Positions 41,376-49,342 of a DNA stretch of 64,000 nt are shown here, in pieces. The stretch comes from Acidobacteriota bacterium (GTDB taxonomy: Bacteria > Acidobacteriota > Thermoanaerobaculia > Multivoradales > J023): positions 1 through 64,000 of the forward strand of contig JAJCXO010000187.1 of NCBI GenBank assembly GCA_029263395.1. Reading direction: 5' to 3'. The notes under the pieces are model-generated. The model did no database searches. It was not told the DNA's origin and saw only the letters and a program-made list of their open reading frames with translations. The number at the start of each line of letters is the position of its first letter. Positions within the stretch are counted from its first letter, which is position 1. The translations under genes were made by a program, and so were the position numbers.

Positions 41376-41507
41376 TGACGCGGCTCGTCGACACGATTCG
41401 GCAAGTGTCGAAACAGGTTGACGCGGCTCGTCGACGCGATTCGGCAAGTGTCGAAACAGGTGAAACGCGGCTCGTCGACACGGTTCGGCATGTGTTGAAA
41501 CAGGTGG
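41376..41507. repeat. 43-bp hairpin-forming tandem repeat, about three copies
   Basis: Copies start at 41376, 41419 and about 41461, and share GCGGCTCGTCGACRCGRTTCGGCAWGTGT. In each copy CGACAC (or CGACGC) can pair with GTGTCG (or GTGTTG) across ten bases. The changes in copies two and three keep pairing through G-U wobble, so an RNA stem-loop may be under selection. It lies in a gene-free region. Confidence 0.85.
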
Positions 41508-41659
41508 GCGCGGCTAGTCTCTACCGAAGATCGCGCCACAGGACCCAGCATCGTAATTTACGCACCGCATACTTGCATGCTACCGTCGCCAGCCCCGTAA
41601 CTTGACAGCAGGTACCGCTAGGCGGCCCACTCTAGCTACGCCTGCTCGCCGAATCTCAT

Positions 41660-41707
41660 CAGCGCATCACCGAAGCAGCGCATCACCGAGACAGCGCATC
41701 ACCGACA
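41660..41707. repeat. 16-bp tandem repeat, three copies, just before a GTG start
   Basis: Units CAGCGCATCACCGAAG (41660-41675), CAGCGCATCACCGAGA (41676-41691) and CAGCGCATCACCGACA (41692-41707) end seven bases before the GTG of the next gene. The unit is not a multiple of three, as expected for non-coding DNA. Confidence 0.92.
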
Positions 41708-41714
41708 CCACATC

Positions 41715-43640
41715 GTGGAACACTTCGCAGCATTCATTCTCTACACCTCCCAAGCAGCGCTGATCGCCTGTTGTTTGTGGGTGCCGGGGGCGTTGATCCT
41801 CCACCTGGTGTTGCGCGACAGCTGGCGTGAGCTGGCTGGGTTTCGCCAGCTGTGTTACCCGATCCCGCTGTCTCTGCTGACGCTGGCGGCCTGCCAGGGG
41901 CTGATCTTCAGAGCTTCTCCGACCCTGGTGAGAGGTCTGGTTTGGGCGCTTTTCTTAGCTTGCCTGGCCTTCGGTGCGGCCGCCCTGTGGCGATCGCGAC
42001 GACTACGGATCGCTGAGCACTATCACGCGCTGGTGGTCATTGTGCTGGTGTTCTTGCTGGCGATCTTCTGGCTCAATCTGATGACGGTGATTCCTGGGCC
42101 AGCGCGGGAAGGGTATGGCGACCTGGCGGCGTATTACCGGATTATCGACAACCTCGCCGAAGGCAGCTTCCCGCTGGTCGACTTTCGTATCGGCGAGCTG
42201 GTGGGCGAAACCTATTTCATCCCGCTCACCTATCCGGTGCTGACGTTGACCGGGGCCTTCTTCGCCACCCTCTTCAGCGGCAACCCCCACATCTTGATTG
42301 CGGTCACGACCCTGATCGGCCTTGCCGGACTGGTGTTCTGCGCCGGTTATCTCTACCGCGAGCTCCGGCTGGACAAGGCAGGTTCGTCTCAACTGGCGAT
42401 GTTGTCCCTGGGACTGCTGCCACTATTGCCGATGGAGAACGGCTTTCAATTTGTCCTCGGGGCCATCACGTTGCCACTGTTGACGATGGGACTGATGCTG
42501 TGGGATCTGGTGTGGAGCCAGCAACGGCTGTCGATCGTTCAGCGCGTCGGCTTGGCGATCCCCTGTGCCATCGCCATGGTGTTCTCGCGGCCGGAAGGCC
42601 TGCTGTTTGTTGCGTTGTTGGCCGGATTCGGGGTCCCGTGGCTGCTGTTGCGCCTGTTCCTGGCTGGCTCGGTGCGTCGAAGAGTTGCGATTGCGGTGCT
42701 CGCGGCGGGACTCGCCACGGCGACGATCCTGGGACCCTACGATCGTATCCTCGGCAAAAGCCCGTCGATGCTCTACTTGCATTACCAGGAGGTCACCGAC
42801 GATTTCCGCTACCACCGGATTCCCTCGGTGGTGTGGTTTCACGTCATGCACGACAACGCACGGATGAACTATGGCCACGAACGCCAGGATACGCACGAGA
42901 ATCCCGAGTTGTGGTCGCAGATCCAGGCGCACCCTGGCGCTTTTGTCCGCTGGCTGTGGAAAACCCTCGTCCTCCAGATGGGCCCGTCGTCGCTGTTGAT
43001 CGTCGGCGCCTGCTCGCTTTTGTTGCTCGCTTCGAGATCGGTGCCGGGCCTGATTGCAACCGGTATCACCTGGGCGTTTGTGATTGCTCTCGCGGCAATC
43101 AACCCAGCCTTCTTTCCACGCCACACCATGCCGGTACGAACACTGCTGCTGATTGTCGCCTTCGGTGCCTTGAGCCCGGCCCTGCGGGCAAAATTCTCGT
43201 CTCCCCTGAGTCGCCGCGTGACCGCCTCGCCGATCCTCTTGCTGGCGCTGCCGCTGCTGATCCTGGGGTTGATTCTGGGCCACGAAGCACGCCGCATCGA
43301 CGCCGAGTCTGCCTACAACTCGATCATCCAGATCCTGGAGCCGGTCATCGATTCGACTTCGCTCGTTGCGATGAGCTATCCTACTTTGCTGAGTTATAGC
43401 CTTGATGTCGAGTCGGTCGGCAACGTCATCCTCGACGAATTGGTGGAGCCTGTAGTTGCGAGGCACTCGCCCGATTTCATCGTTTTCGACGATACCCGGG
43501 CGGATATGCCCAAGGGCTACAGAGAAGGCAAACGTCTGGTCGAGGAAGGCTTGGCCACCAAGCTCGGCTACCAGGTTCTGGCGGATGTCCGAGAAGAATA
43601 TTTCCTCATCTTGCAAAAGGCTGGACGTCAGCTCGACTAG
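41715..43640 (+). CDS. Large polytopic membrane protein, paralogue of the 49343 gene
   Basis: 641 aa from GTG 41715, with about thirteen helices. After the N-terminal block the diagnostic loop reads VIPGPAREGYGDLAAYYRIIDNLAEGSFPLVDFRIGELVGETYF, then LYRELRLDK and ..FSRPEGLLFVALLAGFG. The same pattern (VPGPVAAGYGDLASYYRAIDNLSSGNFPLIDFRISEFVGELYF) is in the 49343 protein. A first-loop Asp pattern like this is consistent with GT-C-like enzymes or uncharacterised export proteins. The C-terminal soluble domain (VARHSPDFIVFDDTRADMPKGYREG) is shared as well. No EC number can be given. It precedes the sigma-54-driven desaturase gene but has its own start region with repeats. Confidence 0.75.
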   Translation: MEHFAAFILYTSQAALIACCLWVPGALILHLVLRDSWRELAGFRQLCYPIPLSLLTLAACQGLIFRASPTLVRGLVWALFLACLAFGAAALWRSRRLRIAEHYHALVVIVLVFLLAIFWLNLMTVIPGPAREGYGDLAAYYRIIDNLAEGSFPLVDFRIGELVGETYFIPLTYPVLTLTGAFFATLFSGNPHILIAVTTLIGLAGLVFCAGYLYRELRLDKAGSSQLAMLSLGLLPLLPMENGFQFVLGAITLPLLTMGLMLWDLVWSQQRLSIVQRVGLAIPCAIAMVFSRPEGLLFVALLAGFGVPWLLLRLFLAGSVRRRVAIAVLAAGLATATILGPYDRILGKSPSMLYLHYQEVTDDFRYHRIPSVVWFHVMHDNARMNYGHERQDTHENPELWSQIQAHPGAFVRWLWKTLVLQMGPSSLLIVGACSLLLLASRSVPGLIATGITWAFVIALAAINPAFFPRHTMPVRTLLLIVAFGALSPALRAKFSSPLSRRVTASPILLLALPLLILGLILGHEARRIDAESAYNSIIQILEPVIDSTSLVAMSYPTLLSYSLDVESVGNVILDELVEPVVARHSPDFIVFDDTRADMPKGYREGKRLVEEGLATKLGYQVLADVREEYFLILQKAGRQLD

Positions 43641-43658
43641 CATTGTTTTCTGAGGTTT

Positions 43659-43707
43659 TTTGTCACAGTGGCTACTACTTTTTGTCAGCCGATTGGATTT
43701 TTTGTCA
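43659..43707 (+). promoter_or_regulatory. Three phased TTTGTCA sites, candidate enhancer
   Basis: TTTGTCA is at 43659-43665, 43681-43687 and 43701-43707, each preceded by extra T residues (TTTTTTGTCA or TTTTTGTCA). The spacing of 22 and 20 bp equals about two helical turns. The sites lie about 70-115 bp upstream of a sigma-54-like promoter. The half-site is identical to the arms of the dyad upstream of the pilin gene at 21316-21336. Confidence 0.55.
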
Positions 43708-43773
43708 GCAGAGAATGTCAGTCGACAGCCATCTAAGAGTTTTTCGACTCACTCTGCCGTGGTTGTACGATCG

Positions 43774-43789
43774 AGGCACAGTTCTTGCT
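43774..43789 (+). promoter_or_regulatory. Candidate sigma-54 promoter of the desaturase/radical SAM operon
   Basis: AGGCAC-AGTTC-TTGCT matches TGGCAC-N5-TTGCW except for the first base, with the essential GG-N10-GC spacing. The expected start is near 43800, two to four bases before the ATG at 43803. No ribosome-binding site lies before that ATG, which fits a leaderless message. Confidence 0.6.
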
Positions 43790-43802
43790 TTAAGTTTTAG
43801 AA

Positions 43803-44654
43803 ATGGCTAGTTCTGCTCCCATCAACCGGCGTATCCGCGCCGCCGTAGGGGAACCTCCCCTCATCGATATCTCCACCACTGCGGTCATCCTTGTGATGTC
43901 CGCTGGCTTTCCTATCGCCGGCTGGCTTTATCACCACGGCCAGCTGCCGGCCTGGGCCACAGTGCTCATCGGCACCTTCTTGATGAACCTCTCGTTCACC
44001 GCCTGGCACGAACCGGCGCACCAGAACTACTCGCGTTATCGCTGGGTCAATCTGGTGGCGGGCTGGCTGGCCTCGTTCGCCTCGATGTATCCCGGGTATT
44101 TCGCCCGGCGACGCGAACACTTGATCCACCACCGCTACGAAGGGGTCGAGGGTAAAGACCCGGTGTATCCACGGATTCAGTCGAGTTTCTGGACCTTCCC
44201 CCTCACGCTGCTGCGCGAGGCTCTGCGAGGTGGCACAATCGACGTGCCGGCCAGCTTTCTGCGGATGACCAAGGGTCAGCGGATTTCCGATGCACTCTCC
44301 AATCTGTTGGCGCTCGGCGTCGTCGCACTCTGTGTGGCGGCAGGCTATTGGCAAGCGGTGGTCCTGGTGTGGGTCGTACCGCGGCTCATCATCTTCTTGG
44401 CCCATGCCTACTACGTGTGCTTTTTTCCCCACAATGACGGCGGTGACGGCTTTGTTGTCGCCCGGTTGCGGACCGACAACCCCCTCCTCCAAATCCTCAC
44501 TATGAACCAGCATCTCCATGGTCTTCACCATCGCTGGCCCTGGATTCCCTGGCACAAGTACCAGCAGATCCTGCGGTCGTTCCCTGAAGAAGTGGAAGCG
44601 ATGACGACCGAAGAGATGACCTCCGATTTGAAATCGACGGAGACCGCCGCTTAG
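43803..44654 (+). CDS. Membrane fatty acid desaturase/hydroxylase-family di-iron enzyme
   Basis: 283 aa with about four helices. Three His boxes are present in the expected order: HEPAH (residues about 69-73), HLIHHR (about 104-109) and HGLHHR (about 239-244), the HX3H, HX2HH, HX2HH pattern that binds two irons. The enzymes insert double bonds or hydroxyl groups into lipid chains, using oxygen. Short loops (PGYFARRREHL, MNQHLHGLHHRWPW) also resemble carotenoid hydroxylases/ketolases. It is the first gene downstream of the sigma-54-like promoter and is followed by a radical SAM gene 33 bp later. Confidence 0.85.
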   Translation: MASSAPINRRIRAAVGEPPLIDISTTAVILVMSAGFPIAGWLYHHGQLPAWATVLIGTFLMNLSFTAWHEPAHQNYSRYRWVNLVAGWLASFASMYPGYFARRREHLIHHRYEGVEGKDPVYPRIQSSFWTFPLTLLREALRGGTIDVPASFLRMTKGQRISDALSNLLALGVVALCVAAGYWQAVVLVWVVPRLIIFLAHAYYVCFFPHNDGGDGFVVARLRTDNPLLQILTMNQHLHGLHHRWPWIPWHKYQQILRSFPEEVEAMTTEEMTSDLKSTETAA

Positions 44655-44687
44655 TTGCGGCGTTCGGCGTCCGAGAAAGGACCCACC

Positions 44688-46106
44688 GTGGCCAGAATTG
44701 TCCTCATTAGCCCGCCTTACCTTACCGACTACATGCGCAACGCGCGCTGCGACTTTGTTTCGTTGTCGAGTTCGTCGTGGTATCCGATCTGGCTTGGCCA
44801 AGCCGGTTCCTATCTCGAGTCCAAGGGTCACCAGACCCGCCTGCTCGACGCTCAGGTCGACGGCCTTACGACCGAGCAAGCGCTCGAAGAGATCAAAAAT
44901 TTCAACGCCGACATCGTCGCCGTCTACACCGGGCGGTTGAGCGAGGAAAGTGATATCGCGTTTGGTGACGAGATCGCCAAAACCGGTCGCACCCCGGTGT
45001 TCGTCGGCCCCTACACCTCGATTGATCCATCGCAGGTGTTGGCCAGTGCCGACCATGCTCGGTTGGCGATCATCCGCGAGTTCGATCTGCCGTTGGCCGA
45101 GTTGGCCGATGGTGGCGACCCGGAGTCGATCGACAACTTCTACGTCAAAGATGCGCAGAGCGGCGAGGTCAAGATCAACCCGGTACGACCGTTGTACAAG
45201 ACCGAGATCCTCGACACCTTCCCGATGACGGCGGAGTATTTCCATCATCAGCTGGACATCTCGCGTTACAAGACACCGTCGGAGCCTTATCCGTACCTCG
45301 ACGTGATGTCGGGTCGCGGTTGCGCCTGGGGCCGCTGTAACTTCTGCCTCTGGGTTCAGACCTTTGTCCCTGGCACGGTCTACAACCTGCGCTCGATCGA
45401 CCACTTCATGGGTGAGTTCGACTACATCCACAAGTACATGCCGGATGTGAAGGCGGTCATGATCCAAGACGACATGATTACCAACAAACGTGGTGTGCAG
45501 ATCGCCGAGGGATTGTTGGAGCGCAACTACAACATCCAGTGGTCCTGTTATGCCAAACCCAACTCCAAGCTCAAGCAGGAGACGCTCAATCTGATGAAGC
45601 GTTCCGGGTGCTTGAACCTCCACGTCGGCTTCGAGTCCGGTGACGACGAGGTGCTGGCGACCATCGACAAGGGTTCAACCGTGGCACAGGCCAAAGAGTT
45701 CTCGGCCATGGTCCACGAAGCGGGGCTGCAGATCCACGGCGACTTTGCCATGGGCCATCTCGGCGACACCACCGAGTCGATGCAGCGTACCGTCGACTTG
45801 GCGAAGGCGATCAACCCGCATACCGCACAGTTCCAGATCATGATCCCGTTCAAGGGCACCAAGTTCTGGGATCAGCTCGACGAAGAAGGCGCATGGTCGG
45901 AGACCGGTGAGCCGAGTTACGAGCGCACCGGCGGAGCCTCGGCGGAGGAGATCCGGGCGACAGCCAAATCGGGCTACCGCCAGTTTTACATGTCGGGCCC
46001 GTACCTCAAGAAGGTCTTGACCCAACCCCAGACTTATCTCTTCAATCGTTTCGATCAGTACATGCGGGCCATTCCAGCGGTCACCTGGGGCCGCTGGGTC
46101 AAATAG
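44688..46106 (+). CDS. B12-binding-domain radical SAM protein
   Basis: 472 aa from GTG 44688, chosen for GAGAAAGGA upstream and for the start of the domain; a TTG at 44655 is less likely. Residues 1-150 form the cobalamin-binding-like domain (VLISPPYLTDY ... GQAGSYLESKGHQTRLLDAQVDGL), without the usual DxHxxG, so any cobalamin is base-off without a His ligand. The radical SAM core has GRGCAWGRCNFCLW, a CX4CX2C cluster motif with one residue more than the usual CX3CX2C, and a later FESGDDEVL. These enzymes methylate or rearrange unreactive carbon in lipids, hopanoids or natural products. It forms a likely two-gene operon with the desaturase, closed by a terminator. Confidence 0.88.
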   Translation: MARIVLISPPYLTDYMRNARCDFVSLSSSSWYPIWLGQAGSYLESKGHQTRLLDAQVDGLTTEQALEEIKNFNADIVAVYTGRLSEESDIAFGDEIAKTGRTPVFVGPYTSIDPSQVLASADHARLAIIREFDLPLAELADGGDPESIDNFYVKDAQSGEVKINPVRPLYKTEILDTFPMTAEYFHHQLDISRYKTPSEPYPYLDVMSGRGCAWGRCNFCLWVQTFVPGTVYNLRSIDHFMGEFDYIHKYMPDVKAVMIQDDMITNKRGVQIAEGLLERNYNIQWSCYAKPNSKLKQETLNLMKRSGCLNLHVGFESGDDEVLATIDKGSTVAQAKEFSAMVHEAGLQIHGDFAMGHLGDTTESMQRTVDLAKAINPHTAQFQIMIPFKGTKFWDQLDEEGAWSETGEPSYERTGGASAEEIRATAKSGYRQFYMSGPYLKKVLTQPQTYLFNRFDQYMRAIPAVTWGRWVK

Positions 46107-46144
46107 GCCCCTTGGCCTCGGGTTGACGACCAACCCGGCATCAG

Positions 46145-46172
46145 GCCTACCGCGGTTGCGGTAGGCTTTCTT
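46145..46172 (+). terminator. Rho-independent terminator after the radical SAM gene
   Basis: GCCTACCGC (46145-46153), loop GGTT, GCGGTAGGC (46158-46166), then TTTCTT gives a perfect 9-bp stem with U-rich tail. It ends the desaturase/radical SAM unit 39 bp after the stop. The next ATG follows at 46178. Confidence 0.85.
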
Positions 46173-46177
46173 CCCCT

Positions 46178-47503
46178 ATGTGGATTCTCATCCTGATCTT
46201 TGGTCTGGCGACCCTGGTGCTGGCCTGGACGCTGTTCGGCTATTTTCTGCTGATCTGGTTCATGGGCCTGTTCAGTCGGCAACCTCAGCCCGAGCTGCCG
46301 ACATCCCAGGAGCCCTCGGACTGGCCTCGCCTATCGTTGGTCATCCCGCTGTTCAACGAACGTGCCGAGATCGAAGCCAAGCTCGAGAACATCCGAGCAC
46401 TGAACTATCCCCGGGAACGGATGGAAGTGGTGTTCGTTGATGGCGGTTCGACGGATGGGACCGTCGAGTGGCTCGAAGAGGCTCTGGTCCAGGGCGACAA
46501 CCACAGGGTCGAGCGATCACCGCACCCGGGCAAGATCAACCAGCTCAATCACGTTTTGCCTGACCTCAGCGGCGAAATCATCGTCAACACCGACGCCGAC
46601 GCCGCGCTCGAGCCGGATGCCCTCGAATGGATCGTCGCCGAATTCGGCGTATCACCCGACGTGTGGGTCGTTGGTGCCTATTGTCGTCCCGGCGACGATG
46701 CCTACCGAATCGATCAGTACTACTGGGATGCCCAGAACAAGGCCCGGTTGGTGGAGTGTCGGGCCTCGACCTCGTCAATTGTCATCGCTCCGTGTTACGC
46801 CTTCCGCCGCGAGCTGCTCGATCGTTTTCCCGAAGACGTGGTTGCGGACGACATATACATCGCGTTCCTGGCCAACGTCCACGGCAAACAATCGGTCTAC
46901 TCTCGCCACGCCTGCGCCGTCGAACAACGGAACCCGCGGCGCTTATCCGAGTTCTTGCCGCACAAATACCGCAAAGGTAATGCCTTCCTGCGCGAGTCGC
47001 TGCGTTTCCTCTATCTGCTGCCAGAGATGAACCCGCTGTTCAAGATGATGCTTCTCACTCGCATCGCCCAACAGCTGGTCTTCCCGTGGGCTCTCGCCTG
47101 GTGGCTGCTGCTGGCCGGCTCGCTCGCCACCTTGTACCCCGATCCGCGGTACGACGTGGTAGGAATTGCAACCGCCGGCCTGATCTTGTTATTCATCCTC
47201 ACCAGCCGAGCCTTCCGCAGTGTCGAACTGCCGGAGGAGACGCCGAGAAAATATTCGCTGTTCCTGATTGCCAAGGGATGGGTCCTCACTACCCTGATTC
47301 TGCTCGCCACCGGCTTGAGCTACCCCTTTTATCGCCAAAGCAGCTCCTACACACGGCTCGATACCGGGTCTGCTAAAGAGAACAGGCCTGCGAAAGAGAA
47401 CAGGTCTGCGAAAGACAGGTCTGCCAAGGCAGATGAGGAGGCCGACGGCGAGCTGGACAACGCTGGTGAAGACGTGGCTCCGATGAAAGCAGTCTCTACA
47501 TGA
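46178..47503 (+). CDS. Membrane GT2 family glycosyltransferase
   Basis: 441 aa. An N-terminal helix (residues 2-32) is followed by the GT-A domain: LSLVIPLFNERAEIEAKL, VFVDGGSTDGT, INTDAD-type (IIVNTDADAAL), then the catalytic acid region DVVADDIYIAFL and the QRNPRR motif. Two to three C-terminal helices follow. This is the layout of processive or single-transfer GT2 enzymes of the inner membrane that use a nucleotide sugar. The C-terminal tail has a short tandem repeat giving SAKENRP-type peptides. It follows the terminator and leads an operon with the SDR, methyltransferase and membrane protein genes. Confidence 0.85.
   Translation: MWILILIFGLATLVLAWTLFGYFLLIWFMGLFSRQPQPELPTSQEPSDWPRLSLVIPLFNERAEIEAKLENIRALNYPRERMEVVFVDGGSTDGTVEWLEEALVQGDNHRVERSPHPGKINQLNHVLPDLSGEIIVNTDADAALEPDALEWIVAEFGVSPDVWVVGAYCRPGDDAYRIDQYYWDAQNKARLVECRASTSSIVIAPCYAFRRELLDRFPEDVVADDIYIAFLANVHGKQSVYSRHACAVEQRNPRRLSEFLPHKYRKGNAFLRESLRFLYLLPEMNPLFKMMLLTRIAQQLVFPWALAWWLLLAGSLATLYPDPRYDVVGIATAGLILLFILTSRAFRSVELPEETPRKYSLFLIAKGWVLTTLILLATGLSYPFYRQSSSYTRLDTGSAKENRPAKENRSAKDRSAKADEEADGELDNAGEDVAPMKAVST
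47367..47431. repeat. 14-18-bp tandem repeat at the 3' end of the GT2 gene
   Basis: Units at 47367-47384 and 47385-47402 are 18 bp, followed by shorter copies at 47403-47417 and 47418-47431. They share GGTCTGCGAAAG and encode the SAKENR/SAKDR peptides of the hydrophilic C-terminal tail. Confidence 0.88.
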
Positions 47504-47516
47504 GAGCAGGTCCCCA

Positions 47517-48500
47517 GTGAACACCTCCTTCGTCACCGGTGCAACCGGCTTCATCGGACGCCGCCTAGTCGATAGGCTGCTGGTTGAAGGTCACGAGGTT
47601 GTGGCCCTGGTGCGTCACGACCAACACGGCTTACCGTCCAGCGTACGAACCGTTCGAGGCGACATCTTGGTGCCTGAGTCGCTCACCGAGGCCGGGGTTG
47701 GCTGCTCACATGTTTTCCATTTGGCGGCGAGTGTCAGCTTCGACCCGAAACAACGAGCGGAGCTCGAACGGGTCAATGCCACCGGCACCCAACACCTGCT
47801 GGAGGCCGCCAACACTTGGCGTGCTCAACGTACGGTGGTGGTGTCGAGTGCCATCACCCTCGGCTTGTCGTCGACGTCTGATCGGATCCTCGACGAAGAG
47901 ACAACCGCTGACGCCCAGCAGGCCTCACGCAACCCCTACATGGCCAGCAAACTGGCAGCGGAGGTGATCGCTTTGGCACCGACAGTGGATGGCGCCAGCG
48001 ACGTGGTGGTCGTCAACCCGACCACAGTTTACGGCCCTGGCGACACCTCGCTCAATTCGGGAACGCTGATCGGCAAAGTGGCGAATGGCAAGGTGCTGCC
48101 AGTACCCTCCGGCGGAGGCAACGTTGTTGATGTCGACGATGTGGTCCGCGGCATCCTGGCGGCCAGCAAGCGCGGTGTCGGTGGTCGACGGTATGTGCTG
48201 GGGGCCGAGAACCTGAGTTTTGCTGAAATCTTCGACACGGTGGCGAAAGTTGTCGGCAAACGACCGCTCATGGTGCCGGTGCCCCAGTGGACTCGACCAT
48301 TGTTCGGCGCAGCCGCTGGCGTCCTTGGCGCCGTCACCGGCGGACGATTCCTGACGCCTCAGCTAATCGAGGACCTTTTCTCTTTCAAATATTACTCGCA
48401 CGCCCGCGCCCAGGCCGAACTCGGCTGGCAGCCGAGTTATACTTTCGCTGAAAGTGTCCAGCGGGCTTGGGCTTTTTACCGCGAACAGGGGCTCCTCTGA
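47517..48500 (+). CDS. NAD(P)-dependent SDR epimerase/reductase
   Basis: 327 aa from GTG 47517. The cofactor motif VTGATGFIGRRLVDRLL is at the N-terminus, the Tyr-Lys pair is YMASK near residue 143, and VVSSAITLG holds the Ser. The C-terminal part (QAELGWQPSYTFAESVQRAWAFYREQGLL) matches the dihydroflavonol-reductase/HpnA-like extended SDRs. The substrate is unknown; a nucleotide sugar or hopanoid-type precursor is possible. GAGAGCAGG lies upstream. It is followed 23 bp later by a methyltransferase gene. Confidence 0.85.
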   Translation: MNTSFVTGATGFIGRRLVDRLLVEGHEVVALVRHDQHGLPSSVRTVRGDILVPESLTEAGVGCSHVFHLAASVSFDPKQRAELERVNATGTQHLLEAANTWRAQRTVVVSSAITLGLSSTSDRILDEETTADAQQASRNPYMASKLAAEVIALAPTVDGASDVVVVNPTTVYGPGDTSLNSGTLIGKVANGKVLPVPSGGGNVVDVDDVVRGILAASKRGVGGRRYVLGAENLSFAEIFDTVAKVVGKRPLMVPVPQWTRPLFGAAAGVLGAVTGGRFLTPQLIEDLFSFKYYSHARAQAELGWQPSYTFAESVQRAWAFYREQGLL

Positions 48501-48523
48501 GCTCTTGCCGTATTGGGGATCAG

Positions 48524-49315
48524 ATGTCTGGGCAAGAAACAGCTTCTCAGCAAGAGACCGTCTCTCAGCTGACCGACACAGAACTACGGGTCAAGCATGC
48601 CAACCGCGTCCTCTATGACGCGGTAGCAGATCGCTACGAAGAGGTCGACGGCCGACGCTCACCGGAGCTCGAAGCCTGGCTGCGAGCCACCCTGGAAGGG
48701 TTGAGGCAACGCGTTGGCGGCGGTCGGCTACTCGATCTAGGCACCGGTAGTGGCCTCGTTCCGCGGTGCGCCACAGATTTATTCGACACCCGCGCCGGGG
48801 TCGACATCTCCCCTCTGATTCTCGCCCTCAACCGCGACGTTTTCGACGTTGCCGCCGCAGCCGATGTGGATCAACTGCCGTTTCCGGACAATAGCTTCGA
48901 CGTCATCACCTGCTTCGCGGCACTGCATCACTTGCCGTCGTTCGAGCGCTTGGCCAAAGAGGTTGCACGGGTCCTCGCCCCCGGCGGTATCTTCTATTCC
49001 GAACACGATATGGACGAGTCGTTCTATCGCCGTTTTCGGTTATTACTCGGCATCTACCGTCGAATGCACGATGCTCGCGCCGCCTACGAGAAGGCCAGCG
49101 GTCACATCACCGGCGAACTCTACGACGATGCCGAGTGGCACCAGAAGGGCGTACCGAGTCAACACATCGTCCGATTGCTCACAGCGGCCGGGTTAGCCCC
49201 CGAAGTGCGCCATCATTGGTATGGACTCAACCCTATGACAGATCGTATTTTTGCCTACCGAACCTACGGTGAAGGCTGGGCACCGCTGCTCGCGATTACA
49301 GCGCTCAAACCTTAA
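48524..49315 (+). CDS. Class I SAM-dependent methyltransferase
   Basis: 263 aa from ATG 48524. The SAM-binding motif I is LLDLGTGSGLVPRC; motif II-like VDISPLILALNRD and the DQLPFPDNSFDVITCFAALHHLPS stretch are typical of Methyltransf_11. The frame is open upstream to 48467 but that part overlaps the SDR gene. Its N-terminus begins with an 18-bp repeat (48533-48568) giving SQQETVSQ-type peptides. It may methylate a sugar, lipid or other cluster product. Confidence 0.82.
   Translation: MSGQETASQQETVSQLTDTELRVKHANRVLYDAVADRYEEVDGRRSPELEAWLRATLEGLRQRVGGGRLLDLGTGSGLVPRCATDLFDTRAGVDISPLILALNRDVFDVAAAADVDQLPFPDNSFDVITCFAALHHLPSFERLAKEVARVLAPGGIFYSEHDMDESFYRRFRLLLGIYRRMHDARAAYEKASGHITGELYDDAEWHQKGVPSQHIVRLLTAAGLAPEVRHHWYGLNPMTDRIFAYRTYGEGWAPLLAITALKP
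48533..48568. repeat. 18-bp duplication at the 5' end of the methyltransferase gene
   Basis: CAAGAAACAGCTTCTCAG (48533-48550) is followed by CAAGAGACCGTCTCTCAG (48551-48568), which encode the repeated QETxSQ peptides ahead of the methyltransferase fold. It belongs to the same class as other short repeats in this window. Confidence 0.88.
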
Positions 49316-49342
49316 CTTCCATTCTCTTTCTGTTTTCCGGTT

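Larger units (their letters stand above)
41118..41714. other. 597-bp gene-free region with two repeat arrays
   Basis: It lies between the zinc-ribbon gene and the GTG start of the membrane protein at 41715. It contains the 43-bp hairpin repeat array and, just before the GTG, the 16-bp triplication described separately. Short open frames on both strands over the array are products of its repeat period and are not called. A TTGACA hexamer at 41601-41606 has no matching -10 at the usual distance, so no promoter is called. Confidence 0.7.

Noticed and set aside
41376-41507. Possible CRISPR array
   Set aside because: The units are directly adjacent without unique spacers, there are only about three copies, and no cas gene is in the window.
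41156-41551. 131-codon minus-strand frame through the 43-bp repeats
   Set aside because: The repeat unit is not a multiple of three, so no consistent peptide repeat is kept. No start signal is seen.
41601-41630. TTGACA hexamer as a sigma-70 promoter of the 41715 gene
   Set aside because: No TATAAT-like -10 hexamer lies 16-18 bases downstream.
42423-43643. 406-codon open frame on the minus strand opposite the 41715 membrane protein
   Set aside because: It is Gln/Arg-rich and without domain, while the plus strand has a hydrophobic protein with a close paralogue at 49343.
43797-45623. 608-codon open frame on the minus strand opposite the desaturase and radical SAM genes
   Set aside because: It is antisense to two genes with clear His boxes and a radical SAM motif. 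Its own translation is rich in His, Arg, Gln and Glu without any domain, as expected from a codon-bias shadow.
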